Counted from the first letter of the stretch, positions 1-11,488 are shown. The stretch is 64,000 bases of DNA from Heterocephalus glaber (GCF_000247695.1 NW_004624751.1:23963000-24026999); one strand, 5' to 3'. Numbers and translations are program-made. The notes: generated by a model from the sequence alone, not told the origin.

Positions 1-130
1 AGTATCAGAGTGTTCCATCTCATTTCCCTTTGGGGTTGCTGTAGGTGATCTGGAAGTCTGGTTTTGAGACTTATTTACATGTTTTCTCATTTAGACTCAG
101 GTAGCAGGGGGCTGCTTTTGGCGCCCCCAC

Positions 131-375
131 AGCTCACCTCCTCTGAGCTGGGAGAGGTAGGACAGGGGCCCAGAGTGGCAGTAGGGATGGTGGCCCAGAA
201 GCCCCTTCCTCTGGGCTGAGAGCAGAGGGAGGGATGGTGGCTGCGAAGCCCTTCCTCTGGACCAGGAGCAGTGGGATGGCAGCTCAGAAGCTCCTACCTC
301 TGGGCTGGTAGCAGCAGGATGTATGGTGGCCCAAAAGCCCTTTCCTCTGGGCTGGGAGTGGCAGGATGCAGAAGT
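131..375. repeat. GC-rich minisatellite, about 4-5 degenerate units of 42-47 bp
   Basis: Four clear units begin near 194, 241, 283 and 330. Each has the form CCCAGAAGCCC, then TTCCTCTGGGCTG, then a purine-rich AGCAG-GGATGGTGG end. A more diverged unit covers about 131-193. Units differ by substitutions and 3-5 bp indels, so the array is old. It is far richer in GC than the AT-rich DNA around it. An open frame across it (271-477) has no ATG-dependent or domain support and is taken as a by-product of the tandem repeat. No larger element containing it was recognised. Confidence 0.8.
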
Positions 376-1394
376 GAAGTTCTTAATGTTACTCTGTCTT
401 GTGTAGGTGATGTGGTAGTCATATGTATATTCATTATCTTGTGTAAATATCTAATCTTTAAAACAAACAAAAAATAACCCCTCAAATTTCACTGAATTAG
501 AAAAGGATGAATAAGCTGAAAACTTGGTATTCACTTATAGCCATACTTCCCTGAGTTAATTTACTAAAGTGACACTGTAGATAGGAGGTCCATTAATGAC
601 TATGTTAGGATCTTCTTTGAAATACTAGTCTCTTAGTCAGCATCCAGGTAGTAGAATATGTTTGATTAATATGGTGACACCCTTTGGAATTATTCCATTG
701 AGGAGGTGGACCGTCATTAGTAGCATTTATACTTATGATGTGCTTAACTATCTCTTTCATAGCCTATCTTTGATATTAAATCCTGGTCATAATATGAGAA
801 CTTTAGTGCTATTACTTATCCCATGATTCTGTTATATATCAAAGAATAGCCCTCATAACTACACTAAGACTGGAGCATACAGTAAGAATTGCATTTTGGT
901 GAGTCATTTGCTGAATCAAAATTTTATTACACTATTATGAAAAGGATCTTTCTTCTGAAAGTGGGTACTGTATTCTGTATTATGGCTATTTCCAATATTT
1001 TTTGAAAGAGCAATGATAAAGTAAATTTAAGAAGTACTTTATCATTCAGTATTGTTAATTAATATTTCAGTGTTGTTTGAGTATAGACCAATACCAATTA
1101 AGTGGAATCCAATTGCTCATAATGGTTAGGTGTTAATTAGTAGTATCATGAGGGGTGATGGTACAGAGAAAATCAGAAATTTTGGAGAGTGGAGTTCAAT
1201 AAAAAGCTATAAATTTGTAGTTTATGAACATGGTTCAGGAGAGCATTGTTATTATTCAATCAAACTATTAAAAGTTCATGTAAGACTTCTGGGTCATATA
1301 AGACTTTTAGTACTCCCTGAAATTGCACTAAATCTAGAGCAAGGGACTTTTTATGCTTCTTTCTAAAAGCATAAACAGATAACAATAAATATTG
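376..1394. other. Unassigned AT-rich DNA
   Basis: No repeat family, gene or RNA was recognised here. Short open frames (for example 1130-1366) show no domain, splice context or codon bias that would support coding. Confidence 0.6.
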
Positions 1395-1395
1395 T

Positions 1396-1565
1396 AGGTT
1401 GAATTGCATCCCCTCTAGAAGATATGTTGAAGTTCTGAGCCCCAGTACTTCAGAACGTGACCTTATTTAGAAGTAAAGTCATTGCAAATACAGATCCTTA
1501 AGGTGAAGTCATGCTTAAGGTGAGGCCTCCTTATTAAATGGAATACACAACCAATAATTTTATTT
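1396..1565 (+). mobile_element. MaLR-type LTR fragment (MST/MLT1-like)
   Basis: The run GAATTGCATCCCCTCTAGAAG, ATATGTTGAAGTTCTGAGCC, then CAGAACGTGACCTTATTTAG follows the familiar 5' half of mammalian MaLR LTRs (GAATTGTGTCCCCC..ATATGTTGAAGTCC..AATGTGACCTTATTTGG). It is truncated before the LTR polyadenylation region. Family membership is recalled from the consensus pattern; the exact subfamily is uncertain. Confidence 0.65.
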
Positions 1566-2912
1566 GTGAAAAAGATCATATGCATTTATGTTTTTAGTTG
1601 AGAAAAGTTATGAGAAAATCATACTACTAAATTAATAAAGTATAGATGGACATTCACTTCCCACTACTTAAAAAAGGTCTTGTGTCTAAAGCCCACAACT
1701 TTTTATTTTCCTCTAATAGTCTTTCAGGGATATCAGGCCAAGTAATATGTGAATTAAGGTAAAGTAAATATTTCTTATCATATATGACAATTCTAAGTTT
1801 CAGGTAATACAAATACATATACATCTTAGATGCCTGGGATGAAAAAATAATACCTTATGCTTTAAGTTTGACATTACATTTCCCAAAATGGAGTTCATTT
1901 TAACTAGTAAATATGGTATTAAATAAACATTTTAAATTTGAAAAAATTGGTATATATGAAAAAAAATCAATGTTCTGGTAGTTTATTTTCTTCCAGAAAA
2001 TAATTCTAACGCTCTTTTGTTCACCATGTCCCACTTTCAACTTGTATAGTTTAAAAAGTGGATTTAGGTCAAGGGCTATTTTGAAAATCAAATAAGGTCA
2101 TTAATTGCCTCACAGAATTGTAACTAGTTGTGCAGTGAACTAGTGTTCATAAGTGTTGGCTGGCTGGTGTATATTGCTTTAATTCAGATATTGTAACATT
2201 AATGCTTCTTTCCATTGTGAATTATGTATATTTCAAAAGAGCAGCATTACTTCACCTCCTGATTTGATTTTGTTTTTTCATGAATTTCCTTTTAACTATA
2301 AATAATTTGTGTTCAAATTATTTATATAAATAAGAAATTCAGGCTCAAGTTTCATCACAGTGTTCTATTTTTTGAAAAGATAAATAAAAACAATTTGGTT
2401 GCAAAAATTTGATGACTGTATATCACAGTAAAGAACCATAATCTATCAGAATACACAATGGTGAAACAAATATATAATCAGGTACATGCCATATATGCAA
2501 AAATCAATGTGGTTTTAAAAAATAGAAAATATAATCTTTTCGTCACCAGATTTAAAAGTTCTAATTATTTACAAAAATATTTTCTATGAAGATGTCTTCT
2601 ACAAATTTAATGTCAAATTATATCTTCACCAAATATGAATACAGATGTGCAATTTTTCCCAAATACTGTAATATAATTCTTTAACATCAATCTCCATCAT
2701 CAAATGGGCTATTTGATTATTTTCAGAAGTGGGAATGGATTTATTTTGATCATTTGTACATTCTTATTGAACCTGCCCTATTGTTCCTTATGACTAATGT
2801 TCTACTGGTGAAAGATGCTGGCATTAAGTGGGAGGCATATGAGTGCAGACTAATGAGACCTGTTATTTATATAGTATGTACTATGTCCCAGGACCTTTGA
2901 AACCTATTGAAA
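1566..2912. other. Unassigned AT-rich DNA
   Basis: No recognisable repeat or gene. Composition is strongly AT-rich with several short A and T runs. The small open frames here look random. Confidence 0.6.
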
Positions 2913-2915
2913 TTT

Positions 2916-3138
2916 GTATGTATGTATGCATGTATGTATGTATGCATTTTGCAGTACTGGGGATTAAATCCAGGGCCTTTGCACTGAGCTACATTTCCAG
3001 CCACCCATCCCTTTTTAAAATTTTAACATAAGGTCTTGTTAAGTTGCTAAGTTTCCCAGGCTGGACTTGAACTTGTTATCCTTCTGACTCAGCCTCCCAG
3101 TCTACTGGAATTATAGGCATGCACCACCATGACCACTA
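2916..3138 (-). mobile_element. Composite B1-ID SINE with a (TATG)n tail
   Basis: Read on the minus strand, a 7SL-derived B1 head (GGTGGTGCATGCCTATAATTCC, then GAGGCTGAGTCAGAAGGAT, CAAGTTCAAGTCCAGCCTGG) is followed by a spacer and a tRNA-derived part (GTAGCTCAGTGCAAAGGCCC ending in CCCCAGTACTG). The (TATG)n microsatellite at 2916-2945 sits where the 3' tail would be. This head-tail layout matches composite B1-dID SINEs of sciuromorph rodents. Clear flanking duplications were not found. Confidence 0.85.
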
Positions 3139-3157
3139 CATTTTACATTTTGTTGCA

Positions 3158-3290
3158 ATTAGTCCTCACTACAGTTCACAAAAGAAGTATAAACATTGTC
3201 TCATTTAACAATCAGAGATTAGGTTATTTGTGGAAAGCTACACAGCTGTTAACTAGCATAGTCCCAATGTAAACCCAGGTTTTCAAGTGC
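3158..3290 (-). mobile_element. MIR SINE fragment
   Basis: The order AGAAGTA..TTAACAATCAGAGATTAGG..GCTACACAGCTGTTAACTAG..AACCCAGG matches the antisense MIR core: 'fraction of bases kept, gagattaagtaacttg, cacacagctag, aacccagg'. It is diverged, as expected for this ancient mammalian family. Confidence 0.55.
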
Positions 3291-3549
3291 TGAAGAATAA
3301 TCTTAGATAGTAATTCTGTCATTCCAAGACTTTAAAGTAATATTCATTCACAGGCTTGCCATTAAAAATATTGATTTTGCTACACTGGGATGAGAATGAA
3401 AGAGGGAGGCAGAGTCTACTCTGATGTACTAAGCACGTAAACAAACATCATTTCAGGGCCATTCACATAATAATAGAGAAAAAAAGGGGAAATGAGAAAG
3501 TTTCCCAAGGCTCACAGTTCAGGCCATCAAAAAGCCTATTTTAAACTAC

Positions 3550-3724
3550 TTTTTTTTGAAGGAGGAAAGGTTTATTTTGGCTTACAGTTTGTGGAGGTTT
3601 CAGTCCATAGTCTGCTGGCTCCAAAGCAGGGTGACATGGCAGAGGGGCATCTCAGAGGAGAAACAGTCCATGGCAAAGCAGAACAGGTAGAAGGCAGCCA
3701 ACAGTGAAGTGGCAAGCAGCAAGT
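3550..3724 (-). mobile_element. MaLR-type LTR fragment (rodent MST-like)
   Basis: GGAGGAAAGGTTTATTTTGG, CTTACAGTTTGTGGAGGTTTC, CATAGTCTGCTGGCTCCAAAG and GACATGGCAGAGGGGCATC closely parallel the better preserved copies at 39853-40335 and 63640-64000. The fragment is truncated and ends in AAGCAGCAAGTC. The open frame across it (3492-3707) is repeat-derived, not a gene. Confidence 0.7.
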
Positions 3725-3962
3725 CCTACTTTGAACTATTTTAAATCAAAACAGAAGAATCTCTGAGGCTGTTTTGATCTTGGTCACAGAAGCATTGGAG
3801 CAAATCACTATGTCACACCTGATAGTTCCAACAAGTCAGCTGTTTTCAGATTCCTCAAACCAGCTGCACATGCACATTACTGGATGAGGGTAAATCAGTA
3901 AGTATGTCATCCAGTAGCTGATCACAGCCAATGTCTGAAGAATTGAGACAACTGCCCCTTAT

Positions 3963-4105
3963 CCTTTTTTTTTATTACGACGTGTTTGGAGTACACAGTG
4001 TTTACATTCCTTGTGTAGAGTTTGTACGTGTACGTAGCACATCTTAATTTCTTTGTTCATCCCCTTTCCCTCTCTTCCCTCCCCTCTGCTCCATCTCTTT
4101 CTGCA
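3963..4105 (-). mobile_element. LINE-1 3' end (antisense)
   Basis: A T-run (the poly(A) tail read on the other strand) is followed by TACACAGTGTTTACATTCC and a pyrimidine-rich tract (CCCCTTTCCCTCTCTTCCC..). The same plan, T-run, short AT segment, then C-rich tract, recurs at 35041, 41215 and 48345, where ORF2 continues. Only the extreme 3' UTR is present, so this is a severely 5'-truncated copy. Confidence 0.6.
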
Positions 4106-4440
4106 TGGGAACATTGTCGGGCAAAGATGGCACCTGGGTTCCAGCTGGTCTGCTGGCTTTACCAGCCTGCTGAGGCGCTGTGGGTGCAGGGAGCTGTGCT
4201 GTAGGCGGCTCTGAGGCTGCATGTGGACACCAAAGGGAAAGCAGCTGCAGTCAGGTTTCAGCAGTTACCAGGGTATTTATTTGTCATCCTTGTCGGAGGG
4301 TGAAATGTCTTAATTTCAGTAATTGTAGAGTCCTCCAGTGGAATGTGTACCACTGGTCTATTTATTTACCTCAGTTTGTTTTCAGAGGTGGTAATCATTA
4401 ATTTATACTACTCTGCCTCTGTAGGTTGCCAGGACACAAT
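4106..4440. other. Unassigned moderately GC-rich block
   Basis: This block follows the L1 3' tip directly and is clearly richer in GC, with several CpGs. It contains GGGCAAAGATGGCACCTGG (4120-4138), whose AAGATGGC core resembles a YY1 site. L1 5' UTRs and some LTRs carry such sites, so the block might be the 5' part of a mobile element, but nothing identifies it firmly. Confidence 0.35.
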
Positions 4441-5530
4441 TTATTAATAATTTATAGTGTTTTATATGAAGGTATTATGGAAATATAAAACATTTTAATT
4501 CACTAGTTCAAGGCAGCATCATAAACCCAGGCAGAAGAAGAAACAATTGAGGGAATACACCCCCAAAACATGATCGCTTTTTAGTTGCTGGTCTGAAGAA
4601 GTTTGAGCTCTAGAAAAAAAATTTTTGTATCTTCAAAGAAGCCAGGCATCTTATGAGTCCTCAGGGCACAAGTACTTGAGAAATAATCACCTGTTTGTAA
4701 TAAAAAGGATTGAGTTGTAATTTCACTATATATACATAACAGGCTGATGAAAATTTTTCACATAGTTACCTCTGCTGCAACTATTCGAATTTAGTGAGGT
4801 AAGAAGCATTTCAGAAGTAGGTTTTCCTTTCATAACCTTCTTCAAAAGAGTTGGTATTAGAATGAGATTCATAATGAATTAATTGTAAAAAATTATTCAG
4901 CATCTGGACCTTGGGGTTGCCAAGAACTAAAGTGTGTTCTTGTCTATTGGCTGAAATTCTAGAGCAGCTGAAGGAGAACTAGGAAGAAGAGCAGAGCTGA
5001 CACTGATAATTAAGGTGAGAAAATGAAGTTACACACAGTACCTGCAACTCAATATGTGTTTCTCTTTCATAGTGATGTCAGAAAATGGAGGAGGGGGCCA
5101 GTAACAGTTGAACTCCAGTCTTTAAAAGTATAACTGGAGATAATTTAGGCTAGAAAAGCAGAACTTTCCACATCCCAGTGCATATAATATTGTATGTTGG
5201 TTATTGCATATCTATCAATAGACAAGAGCCAATTGTCCAGTTGGAACATAGGGTGCAGTACTGAATTTTGCTGGCTCTCTCAGTGGGTTAGCTCAAATTA
5301 TGCTAGCTCTTCAGCAGCTATTGCATGAAAGGTATCTAAAGGCTTAAATTTACAACCATTTCTCCTAGATGCTCCCTGGAGGGAGCTGTAGAAGGCCTGG
5401 CAAGATACAGGGTCATTCCTGGGATTCCTGTCAGGGGCTTTTGAGGATTGCCTTCCTCATCTGGATTTCTGCTTTCAAAATGCACTCTCAAATTTCTGTG
5501 GCATTATATGTGAAACTCCTTCAACTAGAA
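4441..5530. other. Unassigned DNA
   Basis: No repeat family, RNA or coding exon recognised in this stretch. Confidence 0.55.
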
Positions 5531-5532
5531 AC

Positions 5533-5657
5533 AGTTTTCTTTTCTTTCTTTCTTTTTTTTTTTTTTTTTTGGTACCAGGCATCGAACTTGGGTCCTTGTG
5601 CTTGCGCAGCAGGCGGCTAAACCACTGAGCTAAATCCCCAGCAAAAGTTTTCTTTTC
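5533..5657 (-). mobile_element. ID-like tRNA-derived SINE with target-site duplication
   Basis: The body (5571-5642) read on the minus strand gives GGGGATTTAGCTCAGTGGTT, GCCTGCTGCGCAAGCACAAGG and GTTCGATGCCTGGTACC followed by A(n), seen as T(n) at 5553-5570. The A box (TAGCTCAGTGG) and B box (GTTCGA) of the internal RNA polymerase III promoter are visible. The insertion is bounded by a 12-bp direct repeat AGTTTTCTTTTC at 5533-5544 and 5646-5657. Confidence 0.93.
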
Positions 5658-7685
5658 AATAAAACATTCCATTAATCATTCAAAACTAAAAAATAATATT
5701 TAAAAGCCAGCTGAAATAGAGGCTTTTCTCCTAAGCCAGCCAATTGTCTCAGCCTTCAAGTGACTCCAGGCAAGAATTTTTCCTATTGTCATACGAGCTA
5801 TCTGTACATAAATTGTATTTGTTTAAATGGGGGTCTGGTGCTTGGAAACTAATTTGCCCCAAAGGAGAAAGCCACCAAAAAGGAAATAATGGAATATTTA
5901 AAAGCATAGTTTCTATTTATAACATAAAGCCGCCATTTACTTCAGCAAACAAATCACTGTTACATGTGCTTACCACTTTTTATCATCAGGCAAGTTAAGA
6001 TGAAACCCCAGGTTTCAAACAGTCTTGTTTTTGCATTGAATTCTTTCACCAGGCAGGAGTTCTCTTTATTGGCAAAGAGGACAGAAGGACACCTCAATAT
6101 ATTTTTCTGCACTAAGGCTATAGCTCTTTTCCTATTCAACTGTCTTTAGTTGTCTTTAGCAAGACTTCTGCTTTACATTATAAAGCATAGCACACTTTTG
6201 TTAAGTATGCCCTTGCTTTGATGTCCTCAGAACATTGTTTAGAAAATTACTTTTACTGCATATTTCCTCTAGCACAGCACCTTTGGGAATATTGCCACAT
6301 GGAAATAGGAGTTAATGACCCATTCGTTTTCTAGAATTCTTAAGGAATGAATGATTTTCAAAACTAGATTTAATTAACAAAAAAATCAACTTGTTCACAC
6401 ACAGATATTTTGTATGAATCTATGTATTGTCATTGGTATTATTTGCATACCATGAGTGACTTTGGGGAGGGCTGGAAATCTGACAGTGGTCTACTGATCT
6501 ATATGGGTAGAGGCCTTGAGTCATCCTCTTCTTGATGGTCCAGAATACACTCCTGGGAGTTCTTCATTTGCAGACTTTAATAGCTCAATGACTTGCTCTC
6601 AAATCACAAGGGACTGCAGAAAAGCAGCCATATTTCTTCCTGGGCAAAGCAGGCTGTCTATTTTTCTCCTGTGAATTCTGAGCTTTTTTCTTTTTCTTTT
6701 AAAAAAATTTCTAGGAAAATCCTATTGGAAGAAATAGTGATTGGCCTTTTATGATTTGGCCTTTACAATTTGCATAATAATTTCTTATACTTAATTCTCA
6801 TAATATGAAAAGGGGGTCATTATCAAGGACCAATTTGTTTAGTTACGGACTTCACAGTGATTCTTCCAGTGGTCATGTCCTTGTTAACACTCTGTTTTTT
6901 TGGAGAACTGCTTTTTTGTCCTACTCCTAGACAATTGTTCCACATGATCCAATTTTTTTTTCATGACTGATTGTCTGGGTTAGCAATTGTTAATTATTAG
7001 TCATGTGACTCAGCCATTCTAAATCCCTCCTTTGCATTTTATTTTTAATATTCAGTGTGTACACAGTGGACAGCTAATAAGTAAATATGAAGCAAGTGTA
7101 GATCTGGTCATGTTCAACAGCATGGTTTAAGCTTCTTTCAGAGAGTGAAATCTGCATACAGAGAAAGACTGAGACAAACTATGGAGAAAGAATTCACCTG
7201 CAGTTTGTGTGCCTGAGCCATTTAGTTATTTTTTATGTGTTCAAGCTATCACTATAACTGAAGCAAGTTGATTCAATACCAATTCCCAATTTAAACTGGA
7301 GAAACTGAAAACATGTTAACACAAGTGACCTTTCTGAGATGTTAAAATGTGTTGTGTTTTTGCCCCTTTTAGAATTGTTTCTATTGAACTAGTCTTTCAG
7401 TTATGCCATTAGCACAATTTAGTAAATTGAAGGAAATAATAAGAATAAAATTCTCAGGATTTGACTCAAAGGTCCCTCAATTATTTTTGCACAATGTACC
7501 TTCTGTAGCTGAGGTGAGGTTACCAAGAAGGTGTGTTCTCACATGGTAAGGAAACACATGTCAATCTAAGGGACAAACATGGGTTCTAAGACATTCGTAT
7601 CCTGAAAACAATACATATTTTAAAAACTGTTTTGTTTCTTTCATTGTTTGGTAAGTGGTGAATAAACAGATACATTTTCACCTCA
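5658..7685. other. Unassigned DNA
   Basis: About 2 kb with no recognised repeat or gene. The open frames at 5744-5998 and 5964-6149 lack domain or splice support. Confidence 0.55.
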
Positions 7686-7689
7686 CGTG

Positions 7690-8140
7690 TGGCAGCTAAA
7701 TAGCACTGTGACTTCTGCTAGAAAAACCAGCCTGAGACACCACTGGAGTAAAAGCTTTATTTTTGTCGGGCAGCCGTGAACTCAGCCCTCAGTCCCTGTG
7801 ATCACATGCAGAAGATGGGGTAGGATAACGTCTACACAGTAGTGGTTTGTCAGGCTACTTCATAAGTCATATGTTACATTACCATCTCCACTGAGGTGTG
7901 GAGTTCTACTATGATAATGAAGCAAAATTAACTTTGGTGAAAGGATCTCTCTTTTTGTGCATTCCGTAGCTGAGGGAAAGCCTGAGCCCCTCTTTGGAGT
8001 AGAATTGTTGGGCAGAGCTGGAGCTCAAATGTAAAAGCTTCAAAGCTTGTCCTTCATGCCTCAGGAAGTTTGACTGCCATGAGCACAGTGTAAAGGCCTA
8101 TGTCAGGGCAGCTGTCTCTCTCAAATCCTATACCTTGTAT
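7690..8140 (-). mobile_element. Possible ERV LTR (antisense)
   Basis: On the minus strand the left part reads AAAAATAAAGCTTTTACTCC followed by AGTGGTGTCTCAGGCTGG. This looks like a retroviral polyadenylation signal (AATAAA) followed closely by R/U5. The left edge at TGTGGCAGC (7688) could be the CA end of the LTR. The other edge and a target duplication were not resolved, and no internal retroviral genes are present, so it would be a solo LTR. Confidence 0.4.
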
Positions 8141-8835
8141 CTTAACCTCTTTTGTCCCTGGCTCAATTCCACATCTAGTTTTATTTGGTATTTTGTACAC
8201 TTATTCTTTTTGTCATTGAGTATTGATTTTACTTTTAAGTATTATGTGCATTTTTATAAATAAGCACAAAATAAATCAATGAAACACAAAGTATAAGTAA
8301 TTTGTATAGCAGAACTCTAGTTTTGTATGCTTTCTTACAAACTTCTAGTAAATATTTTTGAAAGTTCATAAGGCAGAACTAGTACCAGAATTCTAAATAA
8401 AAGATGAAGAAGACTCTTAGTAAAGTCTTTTGTCTCCTGTGAATCAGATTATATGCTATATGTTTTACTCTGTGAATAAGTAACACATAAATAAATGGTC
8501 CCTAATGAGACAAGAAAGAATGTTGGCCTCTCATCATCTACTGCTAATTAGTGGAAATTGTAACTAGAAGAAACACTGAGATGGAAAATAAACAGCTTTT
8601 ACGTAACTACTCAGGATCCATTTGTTTGTTGTTGTTTTTTCTAAGCAAATCAATACCAGGAGAACCTGTGTTTTGATATCTCTTCACCTTGAGACTTCCC
8701 AACACACAGGACCATAAGCTTTTCTCTTTCTTAAGGCACTCAGAACTACATGAACTAGCAGAAGAGTCTTGCATCTTGAGCTGCTTAAGTACCCCAAGAA
8801 AAATTTTACTGGTTCTGTTCATCTTTTTTTGGTTC

Positions 8836-8920
8836 TATTTCAGGGTATATTTTAATTGATATATGATAATTATACATAGTTGTGATTATCCAAAACAATG
8901 TATAATGGTCCTATTTATAT
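8836..8920 (-). mobile_element. LINE-1 3' tip (antisense)
   Basis: TTTTAATTGATATATGATAA, TTATACATAGTTGTG and CAATGTATAATGGTC match the antisense terminal L1 3' UTR pattern (ttgacatataataattgtac..tacaatgtgtaatgatc). Only about 85 bp is recognisable. Confidence 0.5.
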
Positions 8921-10335
8921 TTTACATTGGTTTCCACTGGTCACTGGTTAGCATAAGGATGTGTGGCTCATGGATCACAAGGTGACCCCTGATCTGATTA
9001 CCCATGCACGAGGAAGGAGCTTTACAGTACGGTCTGTGCACCTCAAAGAAGGGTATGGACCTGGCAGACACTGAGAAAATTTTCTAGTTCAATACAAAGT
9101 CATATTTTATGCTAATCTTTTTATACTTCATCTTTAAATGTAAGAATTTACCTTCTTATGAGTTTGTCAATATAATTTATGTTTTTATTTACACTCATTT
9201 CTTAATGTTTTATAATTATTTTAATTTTATCTTTAGCCAATTAATTTCTAAGGGAAGATCTTTAAATATTTAGATATGTTCTAAAAGTATACATTTACTA
9301 ATACTTTCTGAATATTTTTGTACTGGAGTTAGAACATAATCTGAAAAATATACTTTTTAGAAATTTTTGAAGTTCTATTATGATTTTAATTGGGAGTATT
9401 TTTTGGATAAGTACATCTTTTGATTCCCCATAGTCTTTTATATACTAAAGGTACTATATTGAACTCATTTGCTTGTTGTATTTTTGTCCATTTCTTTTAT
9501 AATTTTTTGTTTTTGTTTTCTATATCTTGGTACAATGTTATTTGTTGCATCTAAGTTTACATTTTACTACATAAGCTTTATTAATTTTTTTGTTTTATTC
9601 ATGTATTTCACATTAAATTCTACTTTTTATTACTGTTAACTATTTTTTTACATACTTTCATTATTTTTTTACTTTTTAACTTCTGAGACATTTTTAAGCG
9701 CATCTTTCAAATGATCTACACAGTAATTAGAATATTAGAAATGATCCTTGTAGTTTTACATAATAAACTTTTAAAATTTATTCTCATAACATCACTTCAA
9801 AGTAATCTACAATTTTAATATAATTCTTATTTTATACATTTGTAAGTTATTTTAAAATTTCCAATGGAAAAATAAGTAAATAGAAAATCATGAACTTTTT
9901 TTCAGTTATAAATAATATTTATTATCCCCTACTCCATGTACAGATTACCTCTCAGAAACATAAAGATATTATTCACGTCTTCATCAATTATAGTTTATAG
10001 AAAATAACTCATATCTTGTTCATGAACCTTTTTTAAAAAACACATTTTTTTCTCATCAATGCATTTGTCTTGCCAAAGACAATCTCAGCAAAAAGTGGAG
10101 TGAAATAATAATTACACAAATGCATGGGAGAATGTGACTTACCTTTTTTGGTCTTAAAGCAGAATCAAAAGGTACAGTAACTAAAACTTTATGCTCTTGA
10201 TTTTAATATTGCACCTAAATTTTAGGTAGAGATGTTCAATAGAATATGGAATAGTCTATTAAATATAGAATATAATAGATATAACAGAATAAGTCTATGT
10301 AGTACTATGAGAAGAAGTCTATTGATTACTGATAT
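8921..10335. other. AT-rich DNA, possibly decayed LINE-1 (antisense) around 9090-9720
   Basis: Phrases such as TTTGTTTTATTCATGTATTT, CACATTAAATTCTACTTTTT and GTTAGAACATAATCTGAAAA resemble antisense L1 ORF2 endonuclease-linker sequence, but divergence is too high to be sure. The rest (8921-9090, 9720-10335) is unassigned. Confidence 0.3.
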
Positions 10336-10337
10336 AT

Positions 10338-10819
10338 CTGTCAGTATTTTCTAGAGAAGCAGATAGAACACAAGCTATACAAATATATATGAATTTGCAA
10401 GATTGGCTTGCAATGGCCACCCACAGAGTTGGATGTCGAAGTGTCCAGAGGATCTGTCTGCACACTGGAGACTGAAGGATTTAGTTTAAGGTCTGGAGCT
10501 CACTGCAGTGTCATGAGGGAGCATGTATCAGGCCAATGGTCTGCAATGAAAGGCTGAGGAGTCTACTCTGGAAAGCTGAAGAGTTTGCGCTACAATGCAG
10601 GAGATGGTGTCCAAGGTGAAGCAAAGACTAGAGCTTCTCAGAAGGAACAGAAGCAGCTCCATCCTTCCTGATTTCTCCTCTATACCATCCAATCATGGAG
10701 CTGCCTTAGGGCGGGTCTTCCACACCCACACCCTAGAGTGTGGAATTGCTGAGCCCATTGAGTTAAACTTTCTTAACTAAACTTCTCAAGTTGACACAAT
10801 CAATCAACCATCACAATTG
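10338..10819 (-). mobile_element. Ancient LTR-derived repeat (antisense)
   Basis: One edge reads CTGTCAGTATTTTCTAGAG, AAGCAGATAGAACACAAGC. The other reads TCTCAAGTTGACACAATC, AATCAACCATCACAATTG. These are the two ends of a common mammalian repeat whose sense strand starts TGTGATGGTTAAT..TGTCAACTTG and ends in TCTGGAGAACCCTGAC. The interior has the expected 'GGAGACTGAAGG' and 'CCATCCAATCA' parts. I place it among ERVL/MaLR LTRs; the exact name is uncertain. The open frame 10595-10780 is inside it. Confidence 0.65.
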
Positions 10820-10887
10820 AGAAGTGACAAAGTTGTTAAAGAATATTATATAGTACAATAAAGACTAATATTTGCACAGTATCATAT

Positions 10888-11025
10888 ATTAGGCATTTTT
10901 CCATGTGTTTTTTTAAATCGATAGTAAAATTCACCTTACAAAATAGATGTTTTTATTTTCTTAATTGTAGATAGGGGAAAAGAAGCTCAGAGAGGTTATG
11001 TTATGTAGAATGACTAAGCCTAGAT
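10888..11025 (-). mobile_element. MIR SINE fragment
   Basis: TTAGGCATTTTTCCATGTG, AAAATTCACCTTACAAAATAG, GGGGAAAAGAAGCTCAGAGAGG and GAATGACTAAGCCTAG follow the antisense MIR 3' half. It is diverged. Confidence 0.5.
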
Positions 11026-11100
11026 TTTTAATGAAAGGCAGAAAGGCTATAGTTAATAATATTGCAGGGAACCGTAATATTGATTTTGCCCAAAGCAGGG

Positions 11101-11482
11101 TGTAAAGAGTTAATCCCACAATTGGCTTGTTTATAAATGAGTCTGGCTGAAGCCTGTATGCCAAGGTCAGAGTAACTTGCACTCAAATTCCATTCCCACA
11201 ACTAAAACTTTCTTACTGGAAGGACAATGTTCTAATAACAACCATATATTTTGTCTATTCTGTTCCTAATTTGAGAATGCTTTGTTTTGTCCCTTATGAG
11301 CCTTGTTTACATTAATTTCCATAGAAACTGCCTTTACCCTAATTGATTGCCAATAAAAGTTAGTGCCTGGGATTGGCCAGTGCCTTTGTTGGTTGCACCA
11401 GCATTGCTAATCCTGGCACCCCACTTTCTCTCTCCTAGTTCTGTCTTTTAGTTTTATTTCTCAGGCCAGTGTTGTATACTGG
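11101..11482 (+). mobile_element. Probable solo ERV LTR
   Basis: The block starts TGTAAAGAGTTAATCCC and contains GATTGCCAATAAAAGTTAG (AATAAA polyadenylation signal at about 11353), followed by a pyrimidine-rich, R/U5-like stretch (CTTTCTCTCTCCTAGTTCTG). A 6-bp direct repeat GCAGGG lies immediately before it (11095-11100) and at 11483-11488, which would suit a class II ERV. The 3' terminal CA is not intact, so the right edge is tentative. No gag, pol or env remains nearby. Confidence 0.5.
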
Positions 11483-11488
11483 GCAGGG

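Noticed and set aside
106..125. AGGGGGC/GCGCCCCC strings as a second CTCF site
   Set aside because: The positions flanking the G-run do not match the CTCF core on either strand.
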